From an uncultured Alistipes sp. (lineage in GTDB: Bacteria; Bacteroidota; Bacteroidia; Bacteroidales; Rikenellaceae): a DNA stretch of 45,538 bases. Of the stretch, positions 27,871 to 36,764 are shown piece by piece. Position 1 is the stretch's first letter, and each line of letters opens with the position of its first letter. The stretch spans positions 1 to 45,538 of the forward strand of contig URBJ01000005.1 of NCBI GenBank assembly GCA_900546005.1. Reading direction: 5' to 3'. Made by a program: the position numbers and the translations under genes. Under the pieces are notes generated by a model, which worked only from the letters and a program-made list of their open reading frames with translations, had not been told where the DNA came from and did not search any database.

Positions 27871-28068
27871 ATGAAAGCAGCAGAAATAAGAGAACTTACC
27901 GTTGCTGAAATTGAAGAGCGTATCGATGCAGAAAAAAACAACCTGCTCCGAATGAAGCTCAACCATGCAGTTTCTCCGGTAGAGAATCCGACTACGATCA
28001 AAAAAACGCGTAGAGATATCGCCCGCATGATGACGATTCTCGCGGAAAAGAAAAACGTAAAAAGTTAA
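27871..28068 (+). CDS. rpmC: 50S ribosomal protein L29
   Basis: 65 residues, two long helices: EIRELTVAEIEERIDAEKNN and NPTTIKKTRRDIARMMTIL. L29 is a small tunnel-exit protein next to L23. Its gene fits tightly between rplP and rpsQ (2 and 6 nt). Confidence 0.96.
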   Translation: MKAAEIRELTVAEIEERIDAEKNNLLRMKLNHAVSPVENPTTIKKTRRDIARMMTILAEKKNVKS

Positions 28069-28074
28069 TTACCC

Positions 28075-28329
28075 ATGGAAAGAAATCTCAGAAAGGAAAG
28101 AATCGGGGTAGTTGTCAGCAATAAGATGGATAAGTCTATTACGGTGGCCATCAAAAGAAAGGAGATGCATCCGATCTATGGTAAGTTCGTAAACAAGACA
28201 TCGAAATTTGTCGCTCACGACGAAACCAATACCTGTAACCCCGGAGATACAGTACGTATAGCTGAGACGCGTCCTCTCAGCAAAACGAAGCGTTGGAGAT
28301 TAGTAGAAATAATTGAAAGAGCTAAATAG
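28075..28329 (+). CDS. rpsQ: 30S ribosomal protein S17
   Basis: 84 residues, OB fold. Motifs [20 protein letters not shown] and [21 protein letters not shown] are the family signature. It is a primary 16S-binding protein of the 30S body. rplN starts 2 nt downstream. Confidence 0.97.
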   Translation: MERNLRKERIGVVVSNKMDKSITVAIKRKEMHPIYGKFVNKTSKFVAHDETNTCNPGDTVRIAETRPLSKTKRWRLVEIIERAK

Positions 28330-28331
28330 CC

Positions 28332-28697
28332 ATGATACAACAAGAAAGCAGACTAACGGTAGCCGATAACAGCGGCGCAAAAGAGGTGCTTTGTATCCGT
28401 GTGTTGGGCGGAACAGGCAAGCGCTATGCGACGATCGGCGATAAAATTGTAGTGACTGTCAAGAGCGCTTCCCCTTCAGGCGACATGAAGAAGGGTACCG
28501 TCTCCAAGGCGGTCGTAGTCAGAACTACCAAGGAGATCAGACGTACCAACGGATCCTATATCCGTTTCGACGACAATGCGGTGGTACTTCTGAATAATCA
28601 GGGAGAGATGCGCGGAACTCGTATTTTCGGGCCGGTTGCTCGTGAACTGCGTGATTCCTACATGAAGATTATTTCGCTGGCTCCCGAAGTATTGTAA
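28332..28697 (+). CDS. rplN: 50S ribosomal protein L14
   Basis: 121 residues. [19 protein letters not shown] and the C-terminal [13 protein letters not shown] are diagnostic. L14 lies at the subunit interface and is the docking site of the silencing factor RsfS in other bacteria. Confidence 0.98.
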   Translation: MIQQESRLTVADNSGAKEVLCIRVLGGTGKRYATIGDKIVVTVKSASPSGDMKKGTVSKAVVVRTTKEIRRTNGSYIRFDDNAVVLLNNQGEMRGTRIFGPVARELRDSYMKIISLAPEVL

Positions 28698-28715
28698 TTT
28701 TAAAAAGATTTCAAG

Positions 28716-29039
28716 ATGTCAGTAAAATTGCATATCAAGAAAGGGGACATGGTAATCGTCAACGCCGGCGAGAGCAAGGGCCAACAAGGAAAGGTTCTCC
28801 GCGTATTGGTCGACAAAGAGCGCGCTATCGTTGAAGGGGTCAACATGGTAAGCAAACATACCAAACCCAATGCCAAGAAACCGCAGGGTGGAATCGAGAA
28901 GCAAGAGGCTCCGATCCACATTTCGAATCTGCAACCGATCGATCCGAAAAGCGGGAAAGCTACCCGTATCGGTCGTAAGGTGAATGCCGATGGAAAATTA
29001 GTACGTTACGCTAAAAAGTCCGGGGAGGAGATCAAATAA
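28716..29039 (+). CDS. rplX: 50S ribosomal protein L24
   Basis: 107 residues. The KOW motif region [24 protein letters not shown] is followed by [16 protein letters not shown]24 starts 50S assembly. Its stop TAA shares a base with the rplE start (TAATG), which suggests translational coupling. Confidence 0.97.
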   Translation: MSVKLHIKKGDMVIVNAGESKGQQGKVLRVLVDKERAIVEGVNMVSKHTKPNAKKPQGGIEKQEAPIHISNLQPIDPKSGKATRIGRKVNADGKLVRYAKKSGEEIK

Positions 29040-29596
29040 TGAATTACGTACCTACACTGAAGAAAATGTACAAGGAGCAGGTGGTGCCTGCACTTGTAAA
29101 AGAGTTCGGTTATACCAGCGTAATGCAGGTTCCCGTACTGGAAAAGATCGTGATCAATCAGGGTCTGGGTCAAGCCGTAGCCGATAAGAAGATTATCGAA
29201 ACGGCTATCGAGGAGCTGACGAAAATTACCGGTCAGAAAGCCGTAACGACCAAATCTCGGAAGGATATCTCGAACTTCAAACTGCGTAAGGGAATGACTA
29301 TCGGTGCACGCGTAACGTTGCGTCACAACAAAATGTATGAGTTCCTCGAACGTTTGATCGCCGTGGCTCTTCCGCGTATCCGCGACTTTAAGGGAATCAA
29401 CGACAAGTTCGACGGTCAGGGTAACTATACCTTGGGTATTGCCGAACAAATCATCTTCCCCGAAATCGATATCGACAAGATCACGAAGATTCTGGGTATG
29501 GAGATTACGTTCGTAACCTCGGCCAAAACCGATGAAGAGGCTTATGCACTGCTCAAACAGTTCGGCCTTCCGTTTAAGAATCATAAAAAGAACTAA
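29039..29596 (+). CDS. rplE: 50S ribosomal protein L5
   Basis: 185 residues. [39 protein letters not shown] and [16 protein letters not shown] are conserved blocks. L5 binds 5S rRNA in the central protuberance. The ATG overlaps the rplX stop by one base. Confidence 0.98.
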   Translation: MNYVPTLKKMYKEQVVPALVKEFGYTSVMQVPVLEKIVINQGLGQAVADKKIIETAIEELTKITGQKAVTTKSRKDISNFKLRKGMTIGARVTLRHNKMYEFLERLIAVALPRIRDFKGINDKFDGQGNYTLGIAEQIIFPEIDIDKITKILGMEITFVTSAKTDEEAYALLKQFGLPFKNHKKN

Positions 29597-29602
29597 TAGA
29601 AT

Positions 29603-29872
29603 ATGGCAAAGGAATCCATGAAAGCCCGTGAGGTGAAACGCCTCAAACTCGTAGAACGTTATGCTGCGAAACGGGCTGCGCTGAAGGAAGCCGGTGATTA
29701 CGAAGGTCTGGCAAAGCTGCCCCGTAATTCGAATCCGATCCGTCTGCACAACCGTTGCAAGTTGACCGGACGGCCCAAAGGATATATGCGAATTTTCGGT
29801 ATCAGCCGTATCCAATTCCGTGAAATGGCCTCCAAGGGATTGATCCCCGGCGTGAAAAAAGCGAGTTGGTAA
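29603..29872 (+). CDS. rpsN: 30S ribosomal protein S14 (zinc-independent form)
   Basis: 89 residues, the longer form. Only one cysteine is present ([18 protein letters not shown]), so the zinc-ribbon CxxC pairs of the 61-residue form are absent. The C-terminal [18 protein letters not shown] is canonical. It is followed by a 118-nt gap with a candidate promoter, splitting the spc cluster. Confidence 0.98.
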   Translation: MAKESMKAREVKRLKLVERYAAKRAALKEAGDYEGLAKLPRNSNPIRLHNRCKLTGRPKGYMRIFGISRIQFREMASKGLIPGVKKASW

Positions 29873-29904
29873 AGGTTTGCAAATTGCGGATTAAAAATTA
29901 GGTG

Positions 29905-29935
29905 TTGAAAATACGATTTTTTTTTCGTATCTTTA
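29905..29935 (+). promoter_or_regulatory. Candidate internal promoter between rpsN and rpsH
   Basis: TTG (29905-29907), a 20-nt spacer, then TATCTTTA (29928-29935), one base off consensus. The spacer contains ATACGA, eight T, then TCGTAT (29911-29916 and 29925-29930), a perfect inverted repeat that overlaps the -7 element. A transcript would start near 29942 and reach the rpsH ATG after about 50 nt. Confidence 0.6.
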
Positions 29936-29990
29936 GCGCCTGATTTTTAGTCTGTAAATTGTATTTTTTATAACTAATCGATTCAAAAAG

Positions 29991-30389
29991 ATGACAGATC
30001 CAATTTCGGATTTTCTGACGAGAGTCAGAAACGCGGTGAAAGCCAACCACAAGGTGGTTGAAGCTCCCGGCTCAAAAATGAAACAGGCGATTACAAAGAT
30101 CCTGTTCGAACAAGGCTACATCCTGGCCTACAAGTTCGAGGAGGACGCCAAGGGTCATCCCATGATCAAAATCGCTTTGAAGTACCATCCCGAGACCAAA
30201 GTCTGCGCAATCAAGGGACTGAAACGTATCAGCCGTCCCGGTTTGCGTCGTTATGCCAGCGCAAGCGAAATGCCTCGCGTACTCAACGGCTTGGGAATCG
30301 CCATCGTATCTACGTCGAAAGGCATCATGACCGACAAAAAGGCCCGTCAGGAGAATGTAGGTGGCGAAATTTTGTGCTACGTTTATTAA
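29991..30389 (+). CDS. rpsH: 30S ribosomal protein S8
   Basis: 132 residues. Start [19 protein letters not shown] and C-terminal [31 protein letters not shown] are typical. S8 binds 16S helix 21 and in Escherichia coli represses the spc operon. Here it is the first gene after the internal promoter candidate. Confidence 0.98.
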   Translation: MTDPISDFLTRVRNAVKANHKVVEAPGSKMKQAITKILFEQGYILAYKFEEDAKGHPMIKIALKYHPETKVCAIKGLKRISRPGLRRYASASEMPRVLNGLGIAIVSTSKGIMTDKKARQENVGGEILCYVY

Positions 30390-30471
30390 TCGGCCGGAAT
30401 AAACGAATGTGTAACTGTCTGTATGTCGCCCAAAGCGAAGGAAAGGCAAGTAAAAATTAACAAAGAAGAAA

Positions 30472-31029
30472 ATGTCAAGAATTGGAAAATTACCTGTAGA
30501 CCTGCCCGCAGGCGTGACCGTGACGGTCGGAGCCGATAATGTGGTCAGAGTGAAAGGGCCTCTGGGCGAATTGACCCAGAAGGTGGATCCCGATATTAAA
30601 GTACAAGTGGAGGGAAATGCCGTACACGTAACCCGGCCGACCGATCAACCTCGCCACCGCTCGATGCACGGACTCTATCGTGCGTTGATCCACAACATGG
30701 TTGTCGGCGTATCGAAAGGCTATGAGATCAAACAAGAGTTGGTCGGAGTAGGTTTCAAGGCCGAAGCTAAAGGTCAGATTCTGGAACTGAGCCTCGGTTA
30801 CTCTCACGATATCCAAATGATGCTTCCTCCCGAAATCAAGGTAGAAGCCGTGACCGAGAAAAAAGGTAACCCGATCGTTACGTTGAAAAGTATCGACAAA
30901 CAACTGATCGGTCAGGTCGCAGCCAAGATCCGTTCGTTGCGTAAACCTGAACCCTATAAAGGAAAAGGTATCCGGTTTGTGGGCGAGCAACTTCGCCGTA
31001 AAGCTGGTAAATCTGCTAACGCTAAATAG
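30472..31029 (+). CDS. rplF: 50S ribosomal protein L6
   Basis: 185 residues, two homologous alpha/beta domains. SRIGKLPVDLPAGVTVTV starts it and PEPYKGKGIRFVGEQLRRKAGK ends it. L6 lies near the factor-binding site and sarcin-ricin loop. An 82-nt spacer with no obvious element separates it from rpsH. Confidence 0.98.
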   Translation: MSRIGKLPVDLPAGVTVTVGADNVVRVKGPLGELTQKVDPDIKVQVEGNAVHVTRPTDQPRHRSMHGLYRALIHNMVVGVSKGYEIKQELVGVGFKAEAKGQILELSLGYSHDIQMMLPPEIKVEAVTEKKGNPIVTLKSIDKQLIGQVAAKIRSLRKPEPYKGKGIRFVGEQLRRKAGKSANAK

Positions 31030-31044
31030 TAAAATCGTACAGTT

Positions 31045-31407
31045 ATGTCATTGAATAAGATAGAAAGAAGAGGACGTATCAAGTTGCGTATTCGCAAGAT
31101 TGTGAACGGAACTGCCCAAAAACCTCGTATGTCGGTATTTAGAAGCAACAGACATATTTCGGTACAGCTTATCGACGATGTGAACGGCGTTACATTGGCA
31201 TCGGCTTCGTCTCAAGATAAGGAGATCGCCGAAAAGACAGCAGGTTTGACCAAAATCCAAGTAGCGGCTTTGGTCGGAAAATTGGCTGCCGAGCGCAGCG
31301 CTCAGAAAGGTATCACCGAGGTGGCTTTCGACCGTAACGGATACCTCTATCACGGAAGAGTAAAAATGTTAGCTGACGCCGCCAGAGAGGGTGGTCTTAA
31401 ATTCTAA
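31045..31407 (+). CDS. rplR: 50S ribosomal protein L18
   Basis: 120 residues. The [20 protein letters not shown] block and C-terminal [22 protein letters not shown] identify it. L18 binds 5S rRNA together with L5. It is followed by rpsE after 5 nt. Confidence 0.98.
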   Translation: MSLNKIERRGRIKLRIRKIVNGTAQKPRMSVFRSNRHISVQLIDDVNGVTLASASSQDKEIAEKTAGLTKIQVAALVGKLAAERSAQKGITEVAFDRNGYLYHGRVKMLADAAREGGLKF

Positions 31408-31412
31408 GCGAT

Positions 31413-31931
31413 ATGTCAAATACGAATATAAAGAAGGTAAGAACGAGCGATCTCGAACTGAAGGATCGGCTCGTAAGTATCCAACGAGTTACGAAGGTGA
31501 CCAAAGGAGGTCGGACATTCAGCTTTTCGGCGATCGTCGTAGTGGGCAATGAAAACGGTGTCGTAGGATACGGTCTGGGAAAAGCCGGAGAGGTTACGGC
31601 AGCCATTGCCAAGGGCGTTGAAGACGCCAAGAAGAACTTGGTGAAGATCCCCGTATTGAACGGAACGATTCCCCACAAACAAGAGGCCCGTTACAGCGGT
31701 TCGTTGGTGATGATTCGTCCGGCAGCTCCCGGTACGGGTGTTATCGCAGGAGGTGCCATGCGTGCCGTCTTGGAGAGCGTGGGCATCCGTAACGTGTTGG
31801 CAAAAAGCAAAGGATCGTCCAACCCCCACAACTTGGTGAAAGCCACGATCGCAGCGTTGCTCGAACTCCGCGATGCATACAGCGTAGCTCAAGTGCGCGG
31901 CGTGTCGCTCGATACAGTGTTTAACGGATAA
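31413..31931 (+). CDS. rpsE: 30S ribosomal protein S5
   Basis: 172 residues. The dsRNA-binding-like N-domain and the block [21 protein letters not shown], then [19 protein letters not shown], are conserved. S5 affects decoding fidelity, and the spectinomycin-contact loop near the N-domain looks normal. rpmD follows after 17 nt. Confidence 0.98.
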   Translation: MSNTNIKKVRTSDLELKDRLVSIQRVTKVTKGGRTFSFSAIVVVGNENGVVGYGLGKAGEVTAAIAKGVEDAKKNLVKIPVLNGTIPHKQEARYSGSLVMIRPAAPGTGVIAGGAMRAVLESVGIRNVLAKSKGSSNPHNLVKATIAALLELRDAYSVAQVRGVSLDTVFNG

Positions 31932-31948
31932 ATAAACTCGTCGAAGAA

Positions 31949-32131
31949 ATGGCAAAATTGAAAATCACGCAGATAAAAAGTCGTATCGGTTCGTCTGCAA
32001 TCCAGAAAAAGAACCTCGATGCGCTTGGACTTCGCAAAATCAATCAGACCGTTGAGCACGAAGATTCAGCCGTGATACTCGGTATGATCGCGAAAGTGAA
32101 ACATCTGGTTAAAATCGAAGAAGTAAAATAG
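31949..32131 (+). CDS. rpmD: 50S ribosomal protein L30
   Basis: 60 residues. LKITQIKSRIGSSAIQKKNLDALGLRKI and the C-terminal VKHLVKIEEV are typical of the short bacterial L30. A 65-nt spacer with an 11-bp hairpin follows before rplO. Confidence 0.96.
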   Translation: MAKLKITQIKSRIGSSAIQKKNLDALGLRKINQTVEHEDSAVILGMIAKVKHLVKIEEVK

Positions 32132-32143
32132 TAGTCAAAACCA

Positions 32144-32180
32144 GCCGAAGCCGATGGCTGTGAGGTCTTTCGGTTTCGGC
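32144..32180 (+). promoter_or_regulatory. RNA hairpin between rpmD and rplO
   Basis: An 11-bp stem (32144-32154 with 32170-32180, one G-U pair) with a 15-nt loop fills most of the 65-nt spacer. There is no T run after it, so it is not a normal terminator. A processing, stability or regulatory role is possible. Confidence 0.5.
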
Positions 32181-32196
32181 ATATAAGAAAAAACGA

Positions 32197-32643
32197 ATGA
32201 ATCTGAGTAATTTAAAACCTGCAAAAGGATCGACCAATAAAGAGAAACGTATCGGTCGGGGACAAGGTTCGGGATACGGAGGAACCTCTACGCGCGGGCA
32301 CAAAGGTGCGAAATCACGTTCCGGTTACTCTTCAAAATTGGGATTCGAAGGAGGTCAGATGCCTTTACAGAGACGTTTGCCCAAATATGGATTTACCAAT
32401 CTGAAAAGAGTCGAGTACAAAGGAATCAACTTGGGTGTGCTGGATGCACTCGCCGTTAAGAAATCGCTGAAAAGTATCGATATCGAGACGTTGATCGAAG
32501 CCGGTTTCGTTTCGAAGAACGATCGGGTGAAGATCTTGGGCAACGGTACGCTTTCCGTAGCACTCGAGGTCAGCGCTCACGCCTTCTCGAAATCAGCACA
32601 GGCAGCTATCGAGGCTCAGCAGGGCAAAGTAATCAAACTTTAA
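32197..32643 (+). CDS. rplO: 50S ribosomal protein L15
   Basis: 148 residues. The Gly-rich basic N-terminal extension GRGQGSGYGGTSTRGHKGAKSR threads into 23S rRNA. The C-terminal domain has ISVALEVSA-like sequence and ends QQGKVIKL. It is followed by secY after 10 nt. Confidence 0.98.
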   Translation: MNLSNLKPAKGSTNKEKRIGRGQGSGYGGTSTRGHKGAKSRSGYSSKLGFEGGQMPLQRRLPKYGFTNLKRVEYKGINLGVLDALAVKKSLKSIDIETLIEAGFVSKNDRVKILGNGTLSVALEVSAHAFSKSAQAAIEAQQGKVIKL

Positions 32644-32653
32644 GTTTTCAGCA

Positions 32654-33964
32654 ATGAAAAAATTCATCGAAACCATAAAGAACATATTCAAGATCGAGGA
32701 GTTGCGTAAGAGAATTCTCTTTACCCTCTCGTTGATTCTTGTGTATCGTTTCGGTAGTTTTGTGGTGATTCCGGGAATCAACCCCGTCGCACTGAACGAT
32801 CTTCAGAGTCAGGTCGACGGAAACGGATTGCTCGGGTTGTTGAATATCTTCTCCGGAGGTGCCTTCAGCAACGCGTCGATCTTCGCTCTCGGAATTATGC
32901 CCTACATCTCTGCCTCGATCGTGATCCAGCTGTTGGGTATCGTTGTTCCCTATTTCCAGAAGTTGCAGAAAGAGGGAGAGAGCGGTCGCCGCAAAATCAA
33001 TCAGTGGACGCGTTATCTGACCATCCTTGTACTGGTCTTCCAAATCCCAGCTTATTTGGCCAACCTGCAGAAAACACTGCCTTCCTATGCATTCGTAATG
33101 GGTTCGTCTACGCTGTTCTATTTCAGTTCGACGGTGCTGCTGATTGCAGGAACGATGTTTGTTATGTGGCTCGGCGAGAAGATTACCGACAAAGGTATCG
33201 GAAACGGTGTATCGCTCATCATCATGGTGGGTATCATCGCCCGTTTGCCCCACGCCTTGTTGGCTGAGTTCAATACGCGTTTCACCGAATCGACCGGTGG
33301 TTTCGTGATGTTGGTCGTTGAATTGGCCCTGCTCTTCTTGGTCTTCGCCGCAACTATCGCATTGGTGCAGGCCGTACGGAAGATTCCGGTACAGTATGCT
33401 AAACGTATCGTAGGTAATAAACAGTATGGCGGTGTACGTCAGTATATCCCGTTGAAAATCAACGCGGCCGGTGTGATGCCGATCATCTTTGCTCAAGCAT
33501 TGATGTTTATTCCCGCTCTCTTCTCTTCGAGTGCGATCGGAACGGCCTTCAGCGATTATGGAGGGTTCTGGTATAACTTTACTTTCGCCCTGCTGGTTAT
33601 CGCATTTACCTATTTCTATACAGCAATTACGGTGAATCCTAACATGATGGCTGAGGATATGAAACGTAACGGCGGTTTTATTCCCGGTGTGAAACCCGGT
33701 AAGAAGACGGTCGAGTACCTCGATACCATCATGACGAGAATCACGCTCCCCGGTTCTATTTTCTTGGCGATCGTAGCGATTCTGCCTGCGTTCGCAATGA
33801 AATTGGGAATCAACAACCAGTTCGCACTCTTCTACGGAGGTACTTCGTTGCTGATCTTGGTGGGTGTAATTCTCGATACCCTTCAGCAAATTGAAAGTTA
33901 CTTGCTTCTGCGTCACTATGACGGCCTGATGAAAACCGGTCGAATCAAAGGACGTAATGCTTAA
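32654..33964 (+). CDS. secY: Protein translocase subunit SecY
   Basis: 436 residues, ten membrane helices. The plug/TM2 signature GGAFSNASIFALGIMPYISASIVIQLL, the cytosolic loop EGESGRRKINQWTRYLTI, and the second signature region GIGNGVSLIIMVGIIARLP are present. It forms the channel for secretion and membrane insertion with SecE and SecG. adk, which sits between secY and map in many bacteria, is missing here. Confidence 0.98.
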   Translation: MKKFIETIKNIFKIEELRKRILFTLSLILVYRFGSFVVIPGINPVALNDLQSQVDGNGLLGLLNIFSGGAFSNASIFALGIMPYISASIVIQLLGIVVPYFQKLQKEGESGRRKINQWTRYLTILVLVFQIPAYLANLQKTLPSYAFVMGSSTLFYFSSTVLLIAGTMFVMWLGEKITDKGIGNGVSLIIMVGIIARLPHALLAEFNTRFTESTGGFVMLVVELALLFLVFAATIALVQAVRKIPVQYAKRIVGNKQYGGVRQYIPLKINAAGVMPIIFAQALMFIPALFSSSAIGTAFSDYGGFWYNFTFALLVIAFTYFYTAITVNPNMMAEDMKRNGGFIPGVKPGKKTVEYLDTIMTRITLPGSIFLAIVAILPAFAMKLGINNQFALFYGGTSLLILVGVILDTLQQIESYLLLRHYDGLMKTGRIKGRNA

Positions 33965-33979
33965 ATTCGGAGTCGGTTT

Positions 33980-34759
33980 ATGATATACCTAAAAACAGAC
34001 GAGGAGATCGAGATACTTCGAGAGAACAACCTCTTGGTGAGCGAGACGCTGGCCGAAGTCGGCCGTCACGTGAAACCGGGAATATCAACTCTCGAATTGG
34101 ATCGAATCGCCGAGGATTTTATCCGGAGTCACGGTGCGGAACCGAGTTTTTTAGGATATGAGGGGTACCCGAACACGTTGTGCATCTCGGTGAACGAACA
34201 GATCGTGCACGGTATCCCGTCAGCAAAAACCATCTTGAAAGAGGGAGATATTGTTTCGGTAGATTGCGGCACATTTATGAAGGGGTTTTGTGGAGATTCT
34301 GCATATACCTTTGCAGTGGGTCAGATTCCGTCCGAGTGGGAGGAGCTGCTCAACGTAACCAAAGAGGCTCTTTATAAGGGTGTAGCACAGGCAAAAGCGG
34401 GTAACCGCATCGGCGATATAGGAAACGCCGTACAGAACCATGCCGAAAAACACGGCTATTCGGTCGTTCGCGAACTCGTAGGTCACGGACTCGGCCGAAA
34501 GATGCACGAAGATCCTCAGGTTCCCAATTATGGGGCACGGGGTCGCGGACCGCTCTTGAAAAAGGGAATGGTCATCTGTATCGAACCCATGATCAATATG
34601 GGAAGCCGTGAGGTCGTATTCGAAAGAGATGGATGGACGGTCCGCACACGGGATCGTAAACCGGCAGCCCATTTTGAGTTTGCAGTTGCAATTACCGAAC
34701 ATGGCGGTCCGGATGTGTTGACGGATTTCGGGATCATTGAACGAGCACTTAAAAATTAA
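33980..34759 (+). CDS. map: Methionine aminopeptidase, type I
   Basis: 259 residues. All five metal ligands are in place: D95, D106 (VSVDCGTFMKGFCGDSA), H169 (LVGHGLGRKMHEDP), E202 (CIEPMI) and E233 (HFEFAVAITEHGG). No type-II insertion is present. It removes the initiator methionine from nascent proteins after deformylation. It lies 15 nt after secY and 6 nt before infA. Confidence 0.98.
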   Translation: MIYLKTDEEIEILRENNLLVSETLAEVGRHVKPGISTLELDRIAEDFIRSHGAEPSFLGYEGYPNTLCISVNEQIVHGIPSAKTILKEGDIVSVDCGTFMKGFCGDSAYTFAVGQIPSEWEELLNVTKEALYKGVAQAKAGNRIGDIGNAVQNHAEKHGYSVVRELVGHGLGRKMHEDPQVPNYGARGRGPLLKKGMVICIEPMINMGSREVVFERDGWTVRTRDRKPAAHFEFAVAITEHGGPDVLTDFGIIERALKN

Positions 34760-34765
34760 GCATTT

Positions 34766-34984
34766 ATGGCAAAACAGGCTGCTATCGAAAAGGATGGTAC
34801 GATTATCGAAGCGTTGTCCAATGCGATGTTTCGCGTAGAGTTGGATAACGGTCACGTAATCACCGCCCACATTTCCGGAAAGATGCGGATGCACTACATC
34901 AAAATCTTGCCGGGGGACAAAGTGAAAGTGGAGATGTCTCCCTATGACTTGACCAAGGGACGGATCTCGTTCCGGTACAAGTAA
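34766..34984 (+). CDS. infA: Translation initiation factor IF-1
   Basis: 72 residues, the standard length. OB-fold motifs [40 protein letters not shown] and [10 protein letters not shown]. It blocks the A site of the 30S during initiation. A 91-nt gap separates it from rpmJ. Confidence 0.98.
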   Translation: MAKQAAIEKDGTIIEALSNAMFRVELDNGHVITAHISGKMRMHYIKILPGDKVKVEMSPYDLTKGRISFRYK

Positions 34985-35075
34985 GTGAGCTCCACGAGGA
35001 TTTCGTTTTAACGGCGCGAGGCCGGAGAAATGTACTGTGATTTGTTACAATACAAACAATTAAGATGTCTGAAAA

Positions 35076-35192
35076 ATGAAAGTTAGAACATCCATCAAGA
35101 AAAGAAGCGAGGATTGCAAGATCGTGAAGCGCAAAGGACGGCTGTATGTGATCTGCAAAAAGAATCCTAAATTGAAAATGCGCCAAGGTTAA
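35076..35192 (+). CDS. rpmJ: 50S ribosomal protein L36 (zinc-ligand-depleted form)
   Basis: 38 residues starting [15 protein letters not shown] and ending LKMRQG. The classical L36 zinc ribbon uses four ligands (C11, C14, C27, H33). Here only C14 and C27 remain; S11 and L33 replace the others, so zinc binding is unlikely. This cysteine-poor form is familiar in Bacteroidota. The gene lies in its normal place between infA and rpsM, 26 nt before rpsM. Confidence 0.97.
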   Translation: MKVRTSIKKRSEDCKIVKRKGRLYVICKKNPKLKMRQG

Positions 35193-35218
35193 TTGAAAAT
35201 TTAAATGTAATTATATTT

Positions 35219-35599
35219 ATGGCACGTATTGTCGGTGTAGATTTACCCAAAAATAAAAGAGGCGAGATAGGTTTGACCTATATCTACGGTATCGGAAGAA
35301 GTACCGCTCGCGCAATTCTGGATAAGGCACAGATCAGCTATGATCTGAAAGTTAAGGATTGGAGCGACGAGAATGTCGCAGCGATCCGTAATATCATCGC
35401 CAGCGAAGGTTACAAGGTTGAAGGAGAACTCCGTTCGACCGTTCAGTTGAATATCAAACGTCTGATGGATATCGGTTGCTATCGCGGCATTCGTCACCGT
35501 CTTGGACTCCCCGTACGCGGACAAAGTACGAAAAACAATGCTCGTACCCGGAAAGGACGTAAGAAAACCGTAGCCAATAAGAAAAAAGCAACTAAGTAA
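35219..35599 (+). CDS. rpsM: 30S ribosomal protein S13
   Basis: 126 residues. [27 protein letters not shown], the H2TH region, and the basic tail [25 protein letters not shown] are canonical. S13 forms bridge B1 with the 50S and contacts P-site tRNA. Confidence 0.98.
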   Translation: MARIVGVDLPKNKRGEIGLTYIYGIGRSTARAILDKAQISYDLKVKDWSDENVAAIRNIIASEGYKVEGELRSTVQLNIKRLMDIGCYRGIRHRLGLPVRGQSTKNNARTRKGRKKTVANKKKATK

Positions 35600-35611
35600 T
35601 ATCAGGGAATT

Positions 35612-36001
35612 ATGGCAAAAAAGTCAGGAACAGTTAAAAAGAAAGTTGTTAAAGTTGAAGCGCAGGGTATGGCCCATGTGCACTCGACTTTCAATAACGT
35701 GATCATTACGCTGACCAATGCAAACGGCGAAGTGATCAGTTGGAGTTCTGCCGGAAAAATGGGCTTTAGAGGTTCGAAAAAGAACACGCCCTATGCTGCC
35801 CAAACCGCAGCTACGGATTGTGCCAAGGTTGCATACGATATGGGACTCCGTAAGGTTAAAGTGTATGTAAAAGGTCCCGGAGCAGGTCGTGAATCGGCAA
35901 TTCGTACGATCCACGGTGCTGGTATCGAAGTGCTCGAAATCATCGATGTTACTCCGCTGCCGCATAACGGATGTCGTCCACCTAACCGTCGTCGCGTGTA
36001 A
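35612..36001 (+). CDS. rpsK: 30S ribosomal protein S11
   Basis: 129 residues. [63 protein letters not shown]. The Asn in the HNG motif near the C-terminus is present. S11 lies on the 30S platform beside the E-site mRNA. A 129-nt spacer with possible RNA structure follows. Confidence 0.98.
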   Translation: MAKKSGTVKKKVVKVEAQGMAHVHSTFNNVIITLTNANGEVISWSSAGKMGFRGSKKNTPYAAQTAATDCAKVAYDMGLRKVKVYVKGPGAGRESAIRTIHGAGIEVLEIIDVTPLPHNGCRPPNRRRV

Positions 36002-36038
36002 TTGTTATTGGTGACGCGTGTCTGATCGTTCATTGTCT

Positions 36039-36061
36039 CGGACCTAAAAGGTTTCTGTCCG
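36039..36061 (+). promoter_or_regulatory. Possible structured leader upstream of rpsD
   Basis: Within the 129-nt rpsK-rpsD spacer, CGGAC (36039-36043) can pair with GTCCG (36057-36061), or alternatively ACCT with AGGT (36042-36052), giving two exclusive hairpins. S4 autoregulates the alpha operon in other bacteria through a leader RNA, so a similar role is conceivable. No TAnnTTTG promoter is seen in the spacer. Confidence 0.3.
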
Positions 36062-36130
36062 GAGCATGGGCCGATCCGACAGGGGTGAGAAGAAGCGAAT
36101 TCTGTTAAGATTTAAGAAAAATTTCTAAAA

Positions 36131-36739
36131 ATGGGAAGATATATAGGACCAAAAACAAAAATTGCCAGAAAATTTGGTGAGGCAATTTTCGGTACGGATA
36201 AGTCGTTCGAAAAGAAGAATTATCCTCCGGGACAGCACGGACTTGCCCGTAAACGCAAGAAGGTCTCCGAGTATGGAACGCAGCTGCTCGAAAAACAGAA
36301 GGCAAAAGCGATCTATGGAGTACAGGAGAAACAGTTCTACAGAACCTATGAGGCAGCAGCACGTCTGGGTGGTATTACGGGTGAAAACCTGTTGAAATTA
36401 CTCGAGTGCCGTCTCGATAATGTCGTATATCGTTTGGGCCTTGCGCCTACGCGTGCGGCAGCTCGTCAGTTGGTTTCGCATCGCCATATTCTGGTAAACG
36501 GAAACGTTGTAAACATTCCGTCTTATTCGTTGAAGGTGGGCGACACGGTTGGCGTTCGTGAAAAATCAAAATCATTGGAGGTTATTCAGGATGCACTGGG
36601 CAGCGGTAGACGCAGCCGTTTCGCTTGGTTGGAGTGGGACGGTAGCCAGATGAGCGGTAAGTTTATCTCGAAACCCGAACGTGCAGACATCCCGGAAAAC
36701 ATCAACGAACAGTTGATCGTCGAGTTGTACTCTAAGTAG
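36131..36739 (+). CDS. rpsD: 30S ribosomal protein S4
   Basis: 202 residues. [20 protein letters not shown] and [20 protein letters not shown] start the protein; the zinc-ribbon cysteines of the C+ form are absent. The S4 RNA-binding domain is [38 protein letters not shown]4 nucleates 30S assembly and takes part in rRNA antitermination. Confidence 0.98.
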   Translation: MGRYIGPKTKIARKFGEAIFGTDKSFEKKNYPPGQHGLARKRKKVSEYGTQLLEKQKAKAIYGVQEKQFYRTYEAAARLGGITGENLLKLLECRLDNVVYRLGLAPTRAAARQLVSHRHILVNGNVVNIPSYSLKVGDTVGVREKSKSLEVIQDALGSGRRSRFAWLEWDGSQMSGKFISKPERADIPENINEQLIVELYSK

Positions 36740-36764
36740 TAATCTAAACTGAGGAGCAATAATT

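Noticed and set aside
32648..33916. 422-residue minus-strand open frame opposite secY
   Set aside because: secY is unmistakable on the plus strand; the reverse frame is Gln/His/Asp-rich and has no family features.
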